Notes under the pieces: generated by a model
The model's database searches: none
What the model was told of the DNA's origin: nothing
What the model saw: only the letters and a program-made list of their open reading frames with translations
Shown here: one piece after another, positions 1 through 7,335 of the stretch
Layout: every line of letters starts with the position of its first letter
How positions within the stretch are numbered: position 1 is the first letter of the stretch
Made by a program: the position numbers and the translations under genes
Assembly: GCA_036387915.1 (NCBI GenBank)
Contig: DASVSV010000106.1
Coordinates: 1 to 17,294 of the forward strand
DNA: 17,294 bases
Reading direction: 5' to 3'
Source of the DNA: QHVT01 sp036387915
Lineage (GTDB): Bacteria > Acidobacteriota > Thermoanaerobaculia > Gp7-AA8

Positions 1-2
1 AG

Positions 3-311
3 TTCCTGCTCGAAGAGAAGGGCTACACGATCGTCAAGGCCACCAGCGGCGAAGAGGCGCTCTCGCTCACGCGCGCCGGCGACGCGCCCGACCTCATCCT
101 CATGGACATCCACCTGCCCGGCATCGACGGCCTCTCCGTCGTCCGGGCCATGAAAGAAGACGCCCGCACCGCCCGCGTCCCCATCCTCGCCCTCACCGCC
201 CACGCCATGCGCGGCGACAAGGACCGCTTCCTTGAAGCAGGCTGCGACGGATACATCTCGAAGCCGATCGACGTGAAGACGTTCCTTTCGTCGATCGAGC
301 AGTACCTGTAG
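3..311 (+). CDS. Response regulator receiver domain, C-terminal part (5' end outside window)
   Basis: The reading frame is already open at the left edge and ends in TAG at 309-311, so this is the last ~102 residues of a longer protein. It has the core of a CheY-like receiver: the phospho-acceptor Asp in LILMDIHLPG (Met codon at 102), the conserved Thr in LALTAHAM, and the Lys in YISKPID near the C-terminus. The protein stops about 18 residues after that Lys, as expected for the end of the receiver alpha5 helix. The receiver is therefore either a stand-alone single-domain regulator or the C-terminal receiver of a hybrid histidine kinase; the missing 5' part would decide. The role is to accept a phosphoryl group from a cytoplasmic histidine kinase. 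An internal ATG at 102 is not a plausible start because it would cut the domain in half. Confidence 0.93.
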   Translation, partial: FLLEEKGYTIVKATSGEEALSLTRAGDAPDLILMDIHLPGIDGLSVVRAMKEDARTARVPILALTAHAMRGDKDRFLEAGCDGYISKPIDVKTFLSSIEQYL

Positions 312-312
312 G

Positions 313-401
313 CAGTCTCACAGGCTCACAGTCTCATAGGCTCACAGTCTCAGCGAAGCTCTATGCGCCTATGAGCCTATGAGCCTATGCGCCTCTATGC
401 G
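313..401. repeat. Inverted pair of tandem octamer arrays
   Basis: Five perfect consecutive 8-mers of the form (C/T)AG(T/G)CTCA occupy 313-352: CAGTCTCA, CAGGCTCA, CAGTCTCA, TAGGCTCA, CAGTCTCA. After a 9-nt gap, complementary 8-mers of the form TATG(C/A)GCC run at 362-393 (four units), followed by a looser TCTATGCG at 394-401. TATGAGCC is the reverse complement of GGCTCATA, a rotation of the left unit, so the arms can pair in several registers. The element begins 1 nt after the receiver-domain stop and ends 36 nt before a candidate -10 box. There is no T-run, so a rho-independent terminator is not supported. Confidence 0.85.
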
Positions 402-437
402 ACTCTCTCGGGCTCGACGATGAGGTAACTCGTCGAC

Positions 438-443
438 TACCAT
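438..443 (+). promoter_or_regulatory. Candidate -10 box (TACCAT) for the lysine dehydrogenase-like gene
   Basis: TACCAT lies 10 nt before the ATG at 454, and no Shine-Dalgarno sequence is visible between them. Transcription would begin a few nucleotides before the start codon, giving a near-leaderless mRNA. The match is weak on its own and is called because the same layout recurs at other gene starts here. Confidence 0.28.
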
Positions 444-453
444 CCCGCCCCTT

Positions 454-1578
454 ATGCGAATGCTTGTCCTCGGCGCCGGCCGCATGGGTCTGGGCGCGGT
501 TCACGATCTTGTCTCGCAGTCCGACGTCACCGGAGTCACGGTGGCCGACTACGACCTTTCGAAAGCGGAAGCGATTGCGCAGCGCTATCCGGACAAAGTC
601 CGCGCGGCGCAGATCGACTGCAACGACCACGAGGCCGTCGTCGCGCTGATGACCGGCCACGCCTCGGCCATCAGTTGCGTGAATTACTGGTTGAACGAGC
701 GGCTGGCCAAGGCGGCCATCGAGGCACGCACGAACTTCTGCGACCTCGGCGGGAACAACGACGTCGTCGACGCGGAGCTCGCGCTCGATGCCGAGGCGCG
801 GGAGGCGGGGATCAACATCATTCCGGATTGCGGACTGGCGCCGGGCATGGTGGCGGTGCTGGTCGCGCACGCGGCGCAGCAGTTCGAAACGATCGACGAG
901 GTGCACATCCGCGTCGGCGGCCTGCCGCAGACGCCGAAGCCGCCGCTGGACTACCAGCTCGTCTTCTCCGTCGAAGGGCTCATCAACGAATACATCGAGC
1001 CGGCGCGCATCATCCGCGACGGCAAGGTCGCGACGATCGACTCCATGACCGAGCTCGAGACGCTGACCTTCCCCGAGCCTTTCGGCGCGATGGAAGCGTT
1101 CCAGACCTCCGGCGGCACGTCGACCCTCGTCGAGACGTTCCTCGGCAAAGTGCGCGAGCTCGATTACAAAACGATCCGCTACCCCGGCCACTGCGCGAAG
1201 TTCAAGGCCATGATCGACCTCGGCCTCTGCAGCTCCGACCCGATCGACGTCGACGGCGCGACGGTCAAACCGCGCCGCGTCCTCGGCGAGCTGCTGGTCC
1301 GGAATCTTCCGCACGACGAGCCCGACGCGGTGCTGGTGCGCGTCGAGATGACCGGCGGCGGCAAACGCCTCCGGTACGACATCATCGACCGCTCCGATCC
1401 AGAGACCGGCCTCTCCGCGATGATGCGCACGACCGCCTTCCCCGCGTCCATTGTCGCCCTGATGATGGCGCGCAATCAGACCACGTCGAAAGGCGCGCTC
1501 CCGCAGGAGCGCTGCATCCCGCCAGACCCGTTCATGGACGAGCTGGCGGCGCGGCGAATAAACGTCGACGTAACGTAG
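454..1578 (+). CDS. Saccharopine dehydrogenase-family protein, probably lysine 6-dehydrogenase
   Basis: This 374-residue cytoplasmic NAD(P)-dependent oxidoreductase starts with a Rossmann dinucleotide-binding motif, GAGRMG at residues 7-12, followed by an acidic beta2 end (VADYD). The middle contains IIPDCGLAPGM, IRVGGLPQTPKPPLDY, FQTSGGTSTL and YKTIRYPGHCAKF. From memory these blocks match the Geobacillus-type lysine 6-dehydrogenase (about 385 residues) more closely than the larger saccharopine reductases. That enzyme oxidatively deaminates the epsilon-amino group of L-lysine to allysine/piperideine-6-carboxylate with NAD+, a first step of lysine catabolism. The ATG at 454 fits the length and the upstream -10-like box; a second in-frame ATG at 460 cannot be excluded. 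Family assignment is firm, substrate is inferred. No partner gene for allysine oxidation is seen nearby. The last 47 nt overlap the convergent LytTR remnant. Confidence 0.9.
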   Translation: MRMLVLGAGRMGLGAVHDLVSQSDVTGVTVADYDLSKAEAIAQRYPDKVRAAQIDCNDHEAVVALMTGHASAISCVNYWLNERLAKAAIEARTNFCDLGGNNDVVDAELALDAEAREAGINIIPDCGLAPGMVAVLVAHAAQQFETIDEVHIRVGGLPQTPKPPLDYQLVFSVEGLINEYIEPARIIRDGKVATIDSMTELETLTFPEPFGAMEAFQTSGGTSTLVETFLGKVRELDYKTIRYPGHCAKFKAMIDLGLCSSDPIDVDGATVKPRRVLGELLVRNLPHDEPDAVLVRVEMTGGGKRLRYDIIDRSDPETGLSAMMRTTAFPASIVALMMARNQTTSKGALPQERCIPPDPFMDELAARRINVDVT

Positions 1579-1884
1579 CGCGGTAGACGCGGCCCACCGG
1601 CACCATCGCGCCATTCATCACCAGCGCATCGCTGCGCGCGCCGCTGACGCGGGCGAGGTTGGCGATGTACGAGCGGTGCACGCGCAGGAATGCCTCGGGC
1701 AGCAGCGACTCGAGCGCGGTCAATGATTTCTCGTGCAGGTGCACCGAGCCGTCGGCCAGGTGCAGTTCCGTTTGATCTTGCGCAGGTCGACCGATTCGCG
1801 GACGCGCACCTCGCCGATTTCCTGGATCCCGCTCACCTCGGCCGCGAAAAGTGGCAGCGCGAACAGCAGAAAGAGGGCGTTCAC
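1532..1884 (-). pseudogene. Remnant of a LytTR DNA-binding regulator (frameshifted)
   Basis: Read on the - strand, the downstream part encodes ELHLADGSVHLHEKSL, then FLRVHRSYIANLARV and VPVGRVYRATLRRRL. This is the second half of a LytTR domain, the DNA-binding domain of LytR/AlgR-type regulators. The upstream part, in another frame, encodes a hydrophobic stretch (from a GTG at 1884, FLLFALPLF) and then EIGEVRVRESVDLRKI, which looks like the beginning of a LytTR domain. The two frames join near 1765-1775, and about 14 residues usual for the domain are also missing there, so the gene looks broken by a small deletion plus frameshift. The 5' end is lost or displaced by the divergent hydrolase remnant. 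The 3' end runs 47 nt into the convergent dehydrogenase gene. It is unlikely to make a functional regulator unless the frameshift is a sequencing error. Confidence 0.6.
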
Positions 1885-1948
1885 CGATATCCGCAGTCGT
1901 TCACCGACGCCCGTGCATCCTCCGCGAGAAGGGCGCGTACGTTCGTGC

Positions 1949-1953
1949 GGAGG
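1949..1953 (+). promoter_or_regulatory. Ribosome binding site GGAGG deciding the hydrolase start
   Basis: GGAGG lies 7 nt before the ATG at 1961 but only 1 nt before the in-frame ATG at 1955. This favours 1961 as the original start and gives a clean signal peptide. Confidence 0.55.
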
Positions 1954-1960
1954 CATGGAC

Positions 1961-2765
1961 ATGTACACCACATTACGAATCGCACTGCTGTTGGTTTTCA
2001 GCTTCGCCGCGCTGGCGCAGGAGAAAGGGGAGCTGGTCGTCCCCGAGAACCGCGCCAATGCGAATTCAAGAAAGATCACGCTGCGCTATCTCCGCTTTCC
2101 GTCGACCGCCGCGAAACCGGGACACCCGATCGTCTATGTCGCCGGCGGGCCGGGCGGCTCCGGGATCGGCGCGTTGATGGGCTCGCGGCGGCCGCTCTTC
2201 GAGGCGCTGCGCGAATTCGGCGACGTCATCGCCTACGACCAGCGCGGCACGAACGAGTCCGGCGCGAAGATGACCTGCGACCAACGGTACGCGTATCCGC
2301 CGAACGAGCCACTCGACCGCGCGAAGACTGGCGCCGTGATCGCGGAGGCGCTGCGCCCCTGCGTGGAGAAGCTGCGCGCCGAGGGCGTCGTCGCCGAAGA
2401 TCCTCGAGGCCATGAAAAGCTTCCTGCGCGGCGAGCCGCTGCGGGAGCGCGTGATCACGCTGCCGCGGATGCAATTCCTTCCCGTGCACACCGTCGCCAA
2501 CGTGAGCGACGACGTGCTGGCGCGCTACGTCGGCTCGTACCGCGTCGACGAGAAGAACGTGCGCCGCGTGTTCAAAGCCGGCTCGGTGCTCTGGACGATT
2601 CGCGAAGGCACTCCGCCGTTCGCCCTCCGCCCCATGTCGCCGACGGAGTTCTTCTACGAGAACGGCGGCGCGACGGTGCGATTCGAGGTGGACGGGCAGG
2701 GGAAGCCGACGGCGATGGTGTTCCGCACCGCCACCGGCGAAGAGCAGCGCGCGGTGAAGGAGTAG
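1961..2765 (+). pseudogene. Secreted alpha/beta hydrolase (proline iminopeptidase/TAP-like) with deleted catalytic core
   Basis: The first ~144 codons (to about 2392) encode a signal peptide (hydrophobic residues 7-19, ALA/Q cleavage) and the N-terminal hydrolase blocks LVVPENR, VYVAGGPGGSGIG (oxyanion loop, residues 58-70) and FGDVIAYDQRGTNES. Similarity then stops. From about 2394 another frame encodes a typical family C-terminus: KILEAMKSFLRGEPLRERV followed by a tail domain (DDVLARYVGSYRVDEKNV) ending in TAG at 2765. The roughly 270-300 residues that should lie between, including the G-x-S-x-G nucleophile, the Asp and the His, are missing. The two parts are also out of frame, so the first frame runs on as meaningless Arg-rich sequence. 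This is an internal deletion and the product cannot be an active hydrolase. An assembly collapse could give the same appearance. Confidence 0.75.
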
Positions 2766-2771
2766 GTTGCC

Positions 2772-2838
2772 AAACGTAGGGCGTGGCTTCAGCCCGCCCC
2801 TCCCGTGGGTGGGCGGGCTGAAGCCGCGCCCTACGTTT
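2772..2838. repeat. Long hairpin, 28-bp stem with one mismatch
   Basis: The left arm 2772-2799 (starting AAACGTAGGGCGTGGCTTCA) and the right arm 2811-2838 (ending GAAGCCGCGCCCTACGTTT) pair over 28 bp with one mismatch that would be a G-U pair in RNA. The loop is 11 nt. It begins 6 nt after the hydrolase remnant's stop. No T-run follows, so it is not a classical intrinsic terminator. From memory, intergenic palindromes of this GTAGGGCG...CTTCAGCCC type are abundant in some Acidobacteriota and Planctomycetes. A REP-like dispersed element is the best guess. Confidence 0.85.
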
Positions 2839-2915
2839 CGGACGCTCTACTGGAATCCGCACATGCGTCGCTGATCACCAATCGCATCGGCCGAAATGAG
2901 CAACGTGAGGTCTGA

Positions 2916-2921
2916 TACACT
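2916..2921 (+). promoter_or_regulatory. Candidate extended -10 box (TGA-TACACT) for the STAS gene
   Basis: TGATACACT at 2913-2921 combines a TGn extension with a hexamer matching TATAAT at four positions. It lies 12 nt before the ATG at 2934 with no Shine-Dalgarno in between. No clear -35 is seen, which is acceptable for an extended -10 promoter. The leader would be about 5 nt. Confidence 0.45.
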
Positions 2922-2933
2922 TCCGGCCGTCTT

Positions 2934-3284
2934 ATGAACATCATCAAGAACCGGGTCAACGACGTCACCGTGCTGGACATCCAGGGCGTGATCAAGCTGG
3001 GCGAAAGCGCGCGCGAGTTCTCCAGCTATCTGGAAAAAGTGCTGAACGACGAGACCGGTCCGGTGATGATCAACTTCGAGGCCATCAACTACATGGACTC
3101 GACCGGCCTCGGCGAGTTGATCGGCTACCTGCAGAAGTTCGAGGACCGGCAGCGCAAGATGGCGCTGGTCAAGCCCTCGCACCGCATCCTGGCCCTGCTC
3201 AAGATCACCAAGCTCGACACCGTCTTCAAGATCTTCGACTCGCGCGAGAGCGCGATGTCGTATCTCACCGACGCGGTCGCCTAG
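2934..3284 (+). CDS. STAS-domain anti-sigma-factor antagonist (SpoIIAA-like)
   Basis: The 116-residue product is a single STAS domain. It opens with beta-strand VTVLDIQGVIKLGE and contains MINFEAINYMDSTGLGELIG, where Ser56 in the D-S-T-G motif corresponds to the phosphorylatable serine of SpoIIAA/RsbV. It ends with KITKLDTVFKIFDSRESAM, the usual final helix. Such proteins bind an anti-sigma HPK/GHKL kinase when dephosphorylated and release a sigma factor; phosphorylation of the serine switches this off. Length is normal. No kinase or PP2C phosphatase gene lies beside it, so the partners must be elsewhere. The start is set by the first ATG after the -10-like box; no ribosome binding site is visible. 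The gene stands alone between two repeat elements. Confidence 0.92.
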   Translation: MNIIKNRVNDVTVLDIQGVIKLGESAREFSSYLEKVLNDETGPVMINFEAINYMDSTGLGELIGYLQKFEDRQRKMALVKPSHRILALLKITKLDTVFKIFDSRESAMSYLTDAVA

Positions 3285-3287
3285 AAA

Positions 3288-3370
3288 CTGGTTCCTGGTT
3301 TCTAGTTGCTGGTTGCCAGAGCTGTCTGGCCTGGGCGATGCAGCACCAGGAACCAGCAACTAGCAACCCG
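3288..3370. repeat. Inverted pair of tandem heptamer arrays
   Basis: Four consecutive 7-mers fill 3288-3315: CTGGTTC, CTGGTTT, CTAGTTG, CTGGTTG. After 27 nt, 3343-3370 has four 7-mers of complementary form: GCACCAG, GAACCAG, CAACTAG, CAACCCG (the second and third are exact reverse complements of left-arm units). The arms can pair in several registers. The element starts 3 nt after the STAS stop and ends 13 nt before the candidate nuoA -10 box. No T-run follows. Confidence 0.83.
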
Positions 3371-3383
3371 CTCCGCCTTCCAT

Positions 3384-3389
3384 TAAGAT
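3384..3389 (+). promoter_or_regulatory. Candidate -10 box (TAAGAT) for nuoA
   Basis: TAAGAT lies 16 nt before the ATG at 3406 in an otherwise GC-rich gap. No -35 and no Shine-Dalgarno are evident. It fits the start-proximal pattern seen elsewhere in the window. Confidence 0.32.
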
Positions 3390-3405
3390 CCGCCCGGTTT
3401 TTCTT

Positions 3406-3777
3406 ATGACCAACAGCTACCTTCCCATCCTGATCATGCTCTTCGTGGCCATCGCCCTCGGCGCGGTGTTCCTCGGGCTGAACTGGGTTCTCGGCAAGCA
3501 CCAGCGCAATCCCTCCAAGCTCGCGCCGTACGAGAGCGGCGTGCCGCTCCTCGACGAGAACCGCAAGCGCGTCAACGTCCGCTTCTACCAGATCGCGATG
3601 CTCTTCATCCTCTTCGACATCGAAGCGGCGTTTCTCTACCCGTGGGCCGTGATCTACCGCGACGCCACGCGCGGCCCCGCCGCCTGGTTCATCTTCGGCG
3701 AGATGCTGCTCTTCATCCTTCTCCTCGGCGTCGGCTTCGTCTACGTCTGGAAGAAGAAAGCCTTCGATTGGAAGTAA
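3406..3777 (+). CDS. nuoA: NADH-quinone oxidoreductase subunit A
   Basis: The 123-residue inner-membrane protein has three predicted helices at about residues 7-29, 60-82 and 93-115. Between the first two is the family loop KLAPYESGVPLLDENRKRVN, then VRFYQIAMLFILFDIEAAFLYPW, the hallmark of NuoA/ND3. The loop has Ser where most homologues have Cys (usually YECG), a known natural variant position. NuoA belongs to the membrane arm of complex I at the quinone-site junction with NuoD and NuoH. It is followed after 18 nt by nuoE rather than nuoB, which is unusual. The start ATG has no Shine-Dalgarno. Confidence 0.96.
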   Translation: MTNSYLPILIMLFVAIALGAVFLGLNWVLGKHQRNPSKLAPYESGVPLLDENRKRVNVRFYQIAMLFILFDIEAAFLYPWAVIYRDATRGPAAWFIFGEMLLFILLLGVGFVYVWKKKAFDWK

Positions 3778-3795
3778 GGATCTGGAAGTAAATCA

Positions 3796-4322
3796 ATGGC
3801 CGATCTCCATCCCGACAATCCCTACGCGAAAGAACGCTTCCCCGACCCCCGGAAAACCGTCGAGTTCCCCGAAGAGGCGAAGAAGGGTTTCGACCATCTC
3901 CTGACCCGCTATCCGACGAAGGAAGCGGCCCTCCTGCCGACGCTGCACATGGCCCAGGAGCTCTGGGGATGGATCTCGCCCGAGGTCGTCCATTACGTCG
4001 GCGAGCTGCTCGACCTCTCGCCCGCGACCGTGTTCGGGGTGGTGTCGTTCTATGACATGTACGACCAGAAGCCGGTCGGCAAGTACCGCCTGCGCGTCTG
4101 CACGAACCTCAGCTGCATGGTCTCGAACGCGTACGACATCTACGAACATCTCTGCGACCGCCTGAAGGTCAATCCGCACGAGACCACCAAAGACGGTCTC
4201 TACACCGTCGTCGAAGTGGAGTGCCTCGGCTCCTGCGGCACCGCGCCGGTCGTACAGGTCAACAACGACTACCACGAGAACATGAGCGTTCCGAAGATGG
4301 ACGAGCTCCTGGAGCGACTCAA

Positions 4323-4326
<4 letters not shown>
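3796..4326 (+). CDS. nuoE: NADH-quinone oxidoreductase subunit E (24 kDa, 2Fe-2S)
   Basis: The 176-residue product is the thioredoxin-like 2Fe-2S subunit of the complex I NADH-dehydrogenase module. The cluster ligands are C102 and C107 (CTNLSC) and C143 and C147 (CLGSC), the expected C-x4-C and C-x3-C pairs. The N-terminal helical part (PTLHMAQELWGWISPEVV and VFGVVSFYDMY) is typical. The cluster (N1a) sits near FMN in NuoF. The gene lies 18 nt after nuoA, and its TGA overlaps the GTG start of nuoF, so E and F are translationally coupled. The 9-nt sequence TGGAAGTAA ends nuoA (3769-3777) and is repeated at 3783-3791, directly before this start. Confidence 0.96.
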
Positions 4327-5636
<1,310 letters not shown>

Positions 5637-5711
5637 CGGCTGATCGCGACAGAGCGCGACGGCAAGCAGTACATGAAGTTTTTCGAAATGACTTTACAGA
5701 AGAGCAAGTAA
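5637..5711 (+). other. In-frame 24-codon open stretch after the nuoF stop
   Basis: Directly after the nuoF TGA the same frame stays open for 24 codons and ends in TAA at 5709-5711. It encodes RLIATERDGKQYMKFFEMTL and four more residues, protein-like rather than random. It could be the tail of a lost gene or an accidental open frame. No start codon with a ribosome binding site is seen, and I do not claim it is translated. Confidence 0.25.
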
Positions 5712-5723
5712 CGCGGGTATAGA
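5693..5723 (+). promoter_or_regulatory. Candidate sigma-70 promoter for the lipoprotein gene
   Basis: TTTACA (5693-5698, five of six matches to TTGACA) and TATAGA (5718-5723) are separated by 19 nt, or 18 if the box is read as GTATAG. The -10 abuts the GGAGG at 5724-5728 and the ATG at 5730, so the transcript would again begin at or very near the start codon. Confidence 0.4.
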
Positions 5724-5729
5724 GGAGGC

Positions 5730-6407
5730 ATGCGACGTCTCGCATGCCTCCTCGTCCTGCTGCTCCTGACCCTGATGGGCGCCTGCGCCACGCGGCCCGC
5801 GCAGCGGCCGGTCAGTACTCCGCCGCCACCCGACCGGCTGGAGAATGTCGTCACCGCGTTCGGCATCATCAAAGACCCGGCCGGCAAGCCGTTGCAGCAC
5901 GCGCGCATCCGGGCGTGGGAAGCGGACGGTCACTGCGACGCGATCGGCGGTCCCATCACTCGTACCAGCGGCAGCGACGGCGCGTATGAAGTCACGGTCG
6001 GCCGCAGGGTCGGCCTGGAGTTCGAAGGGTGCATCGTCCTCGAGTTCGCCGCCGGCGGCTCCGTGGCCTTCCTCCCGCGCAACGCGCACTTTGCCCGCGA
6101 CAGCCGCTTGAAGATCGACGTCACGCTGCCACCGGCGCGGCCTCTCAATCGTGCCGAGGCCGACCGGCTGATGCAGGTCGTCCGCGGGGCCATGCATGAG
6201 GGATCGCCGGCCGCTGCGGAAGAGCTCGCGCTCTACACGCGGGACGACATCACGCCCCACCGGCGCAACCTGCGCGGCATCACCAACGTGCGACTGGTAT
6301 CCGAGTCCGACCGGCGGTTCGAGTACGAACTGGTGGGGATGCGGCCGGGGACGAGCGTCCGCGTGACCGTCACCCAGGACTCGCTGACCCGCATCACTTT
6401 CACCTGA
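5730..6407 (+). CDS. Lipoprotein with carboxypeptidase regulatory-like domain
   Basis: The 225-residue product begins with a basic-hydrophobic signal sequence (MRRLACLLVLLLLTLMGAC). Cys19 is in a lipobox-like MGAC context, so it is probably lipidated and exported. A Pro-rich linker follows (RPVSTPPPPDR). Residues ~40-130 resemble a carboxypeptidase-D regulatory-like/transthyretin-type beta-sandwich: VTAFGIIKDPAGKPLQHARI, then a block with SGSDGAYEVTV. The C-terminal ~80 residues (LNRAEADRLMQVVRGAM to VTVTQDSLTRITFT) match no family I recognise. It stands alone between nuoF and the ECF sigma gene. The ATG has GGAGG only 1 nt upstream, inside the candidate promoter. Function is unknown; a surface or periplasmic binding role is a guess. 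Confidence 0.75.
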   Translation: MRRLACLLVLLLLTLMGACATRPAQRPVSTPPPPDRLENVVTAFGIIKDPAGKPLQHARIRAWEADGHCDAIGGPITRTSGSDGAYEVTVGRRVGLEFEGCIVLEFAAGGSVAFLPRNAHFARDSRLKIDVTLPPARPLNRAEADRLMQVVRGAMHEGSPAAAEELALYTRDDITPHRRNLRGITNVRLVSESDRRFEYELVGMRPGTSVRVTVTQDSLTRITFT

Positions 6408-6434
6408 ACCTGCACCTCATCGCGGAAACCTGCG

Positions 6435-6440
6435 TATATA
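6435..6440 (+). promoter_or_regulatory. Candidate -10 box (TATATA) for the ECF sigma operon
   Basis: TATATA lies 8 nt before the ATG at 6449, with GGAG (6441-6444) between. It resembles the TATAGA-GGAGG arrangement in front of the lipoprotein gene at 5718-5730. GGAAAC at 6424-6429 resembles an ECF -35 element, but its matching -10 would fall on the start codon, so autoregulation is not supported by spacing. Confidence 0.35.
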
Positions 6441-6448
6441 GGAGCAGG

Positions 6449-6991
6449 ATGACCGCAACCGTGCCTGCCGCGATCGAGTTTCCGACCCCGTTCACACGGG
6501 CGCGGGCCGGCGATCACGATGCGTTCGCGGAGATCATCGAGCAGCACGAGTCGATGGTCTACAGCCTGGCCTGGAACTTCTTCGGGGACCGCGGGCGTGC
6601 CGAGGAAGTGGCGCAGGATGTCTTCCTGCAGTTGTACCGGAACCTGGGCACCATCGAGTCCGACGCGCACCTGCTGTTCTGGCTACGCCAGGTCACCACG
6701 CGCCGCTGCATCGACCTCACCCGCCGCACGAAACTGAAAGCCGTCAGCCTCGACGACGCCGGGGAGCTCGCCGCGTACACCAAGCACGCGGACCCGCTGC
6801 TCGACCGCAAACTGAAGCGCCTCGTCGAAGAACTGCCCGACGTGCAGCGCGCAGTCGTCACGCTCAGATATCAGGAAGACCTCGATCCGTCGGAGATCTG
6901 CCGGATCGTGGGAATACCCGTCAACACCGTCAAGAGTCACCTGCACCGCGCCCTCCAGTCGCTGCGCAGGAAACTGGAGAAACGCCCATGA
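6449..6991 (+). CDS. ECF-type RNA polymerase sigma factor (RpoE-like)
   Basis: The 180-residue product has the two domains of a group 4 sigma factor. Region 2 spans about residues 22-92 (FAEIIEQHESMVYSLAWNFF, then AEEVAQDVFLQLYRNL) and region 4 about 120-177 (LPDVQRAVVTLRYQEDLDPS, then an HTH ending IPVNTVKSHLHRALQSLRRK). It would direct polymerase to a small regulon in response to an envelope or cytoplasmic signal. Its TGA overlaps the ATG of the next gene (ATGA at 6988-6991), which encodes a small membrane protein placed where an anti-sigma factor normally sits. Two secreted proteins follow in the same operon. The ATG at 6449 is supported by GGAG just upstream. Confidence 0.95.
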   Translation: MTATVPAAIEFPTPFTRARAGDHDAFAEIIEQHESMVYSLAWNFFGDRGRAEEVAQDVFLQLYRNLGTIESDAHLLFWLRQVTTRRCIDLTRRTKLKAVSLDDAGELAAYTKHADPLLDRKLKRLVEELPDVQRAVVTLRYQEDLDPSEICRIVGIPVNTVKSHLHRALQSLRRKLEKRP

Positions 6992-7308
6992 ACCTCGAAC
7001 ATGATCCTTCGACTGCGCTCAGCACAAGTCTGAGACGCGTCCTGCGTCGCGAGTCGCCGCCCGCCGGCTTCGCGTCACGGGTGCTGCAGCGGATCGAACG
7101 TGGCGACGCGCCGAAACGCAGGTGGATGCGCGCCGTCGCGGCCTCGCTCACCCTCACCGTCCTCCTCGGCGGCTGGGGCGCACGCGAAGTCCAGCAACGC
7201 CGCGAGGGGGAGCGCGCCAAGGAGCAGGTCCTGCTCGCGCTCCGCATTGCCGGCGAGAAAGTCCGCCACGTGCAGCACGAAGTCCGCGACATCGGATCGC
7301 ACGACTGA
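6988..7308 (+). CDS. Small single-pass membrane protein, candidate anti-sigma factor
   Basis: The 106-residue product has a soluble N-terminus with SPPAGFASRVLQRIERG (residues 23-39), a motif I associate with short proteins next to ECF sigma genes. One membrane helix follows at about 48-64 (AVAASLTLTVLLGGWGA), then a charged, probably coiled-coil extracytoplasmic tail (VQQRREGERAKEQVLLALRI). There is no HxxxCxxC zinc-binding anti-sigma motif, so it is not a standard ZAS-type anti-sigma. Its start overlaps the sigma stop, with GGAG at 6976-6979 eight nt upstream. A role in holding the sigma factor at the membrane is inferred from position and topology only. Confidence 0.65.
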   Translation: MNLEHDPSTALSTSLRRVLRRESPPAGFASRVLQRIERGDAPKRRWMRAVAASLTLTVLLGGWGAREVQQRREGERAKEQVLLALRIAGEKVRHVQHEVRDIGSHD

Positions 7309-7323
7309 AGCACGATTGATTTG

Positions 7324-7330
7324 AAGGAGA
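7324..7330 (+). promoter_or_regulatory. Ribosome binding site AAGGAGA deciding the DUF4252 start
   Basis: AAGGAGA ends 5 nt before the ATG at 7336. It rules out the upstream in-frame TTG at 7321, which would place this site inside the coding region and spoil the signal peptide. Confidence 0.7.
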
Positions 7331-7335
7331 GACCC

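Noticed and set aside
313..401. CRISPR array
   Set aside because: Units are 7-8 nt, directly abutting, with no spacers and no cas genes in the window; the same applies to 3288-3370 and 13414-13589.
385..1614. 409-residue open frame on the - strand
   Set aside because: Antisense shadow of the saccharopine-dehydrogenase-family gene.
1733..2779. 348-residue single gene covering the hydrolase region
   Set aside because: Only the part from 1961 to about 2392 looks like a protein family; the upstream part is antisense to the LytTR remnant, and the downstream part is the wrong frame relative to the recognisable C-terminus.
2772..2838. Rho-independent terminator
   Set aside because: The stem is far longer than usual and there is no T-run on either side.
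6424..6450. ECF-type autoregulatory promoter (GGAAAC -35)
   Set aside because: At normal spacing the -10 would fall on the start codon, so the match is probably chance.
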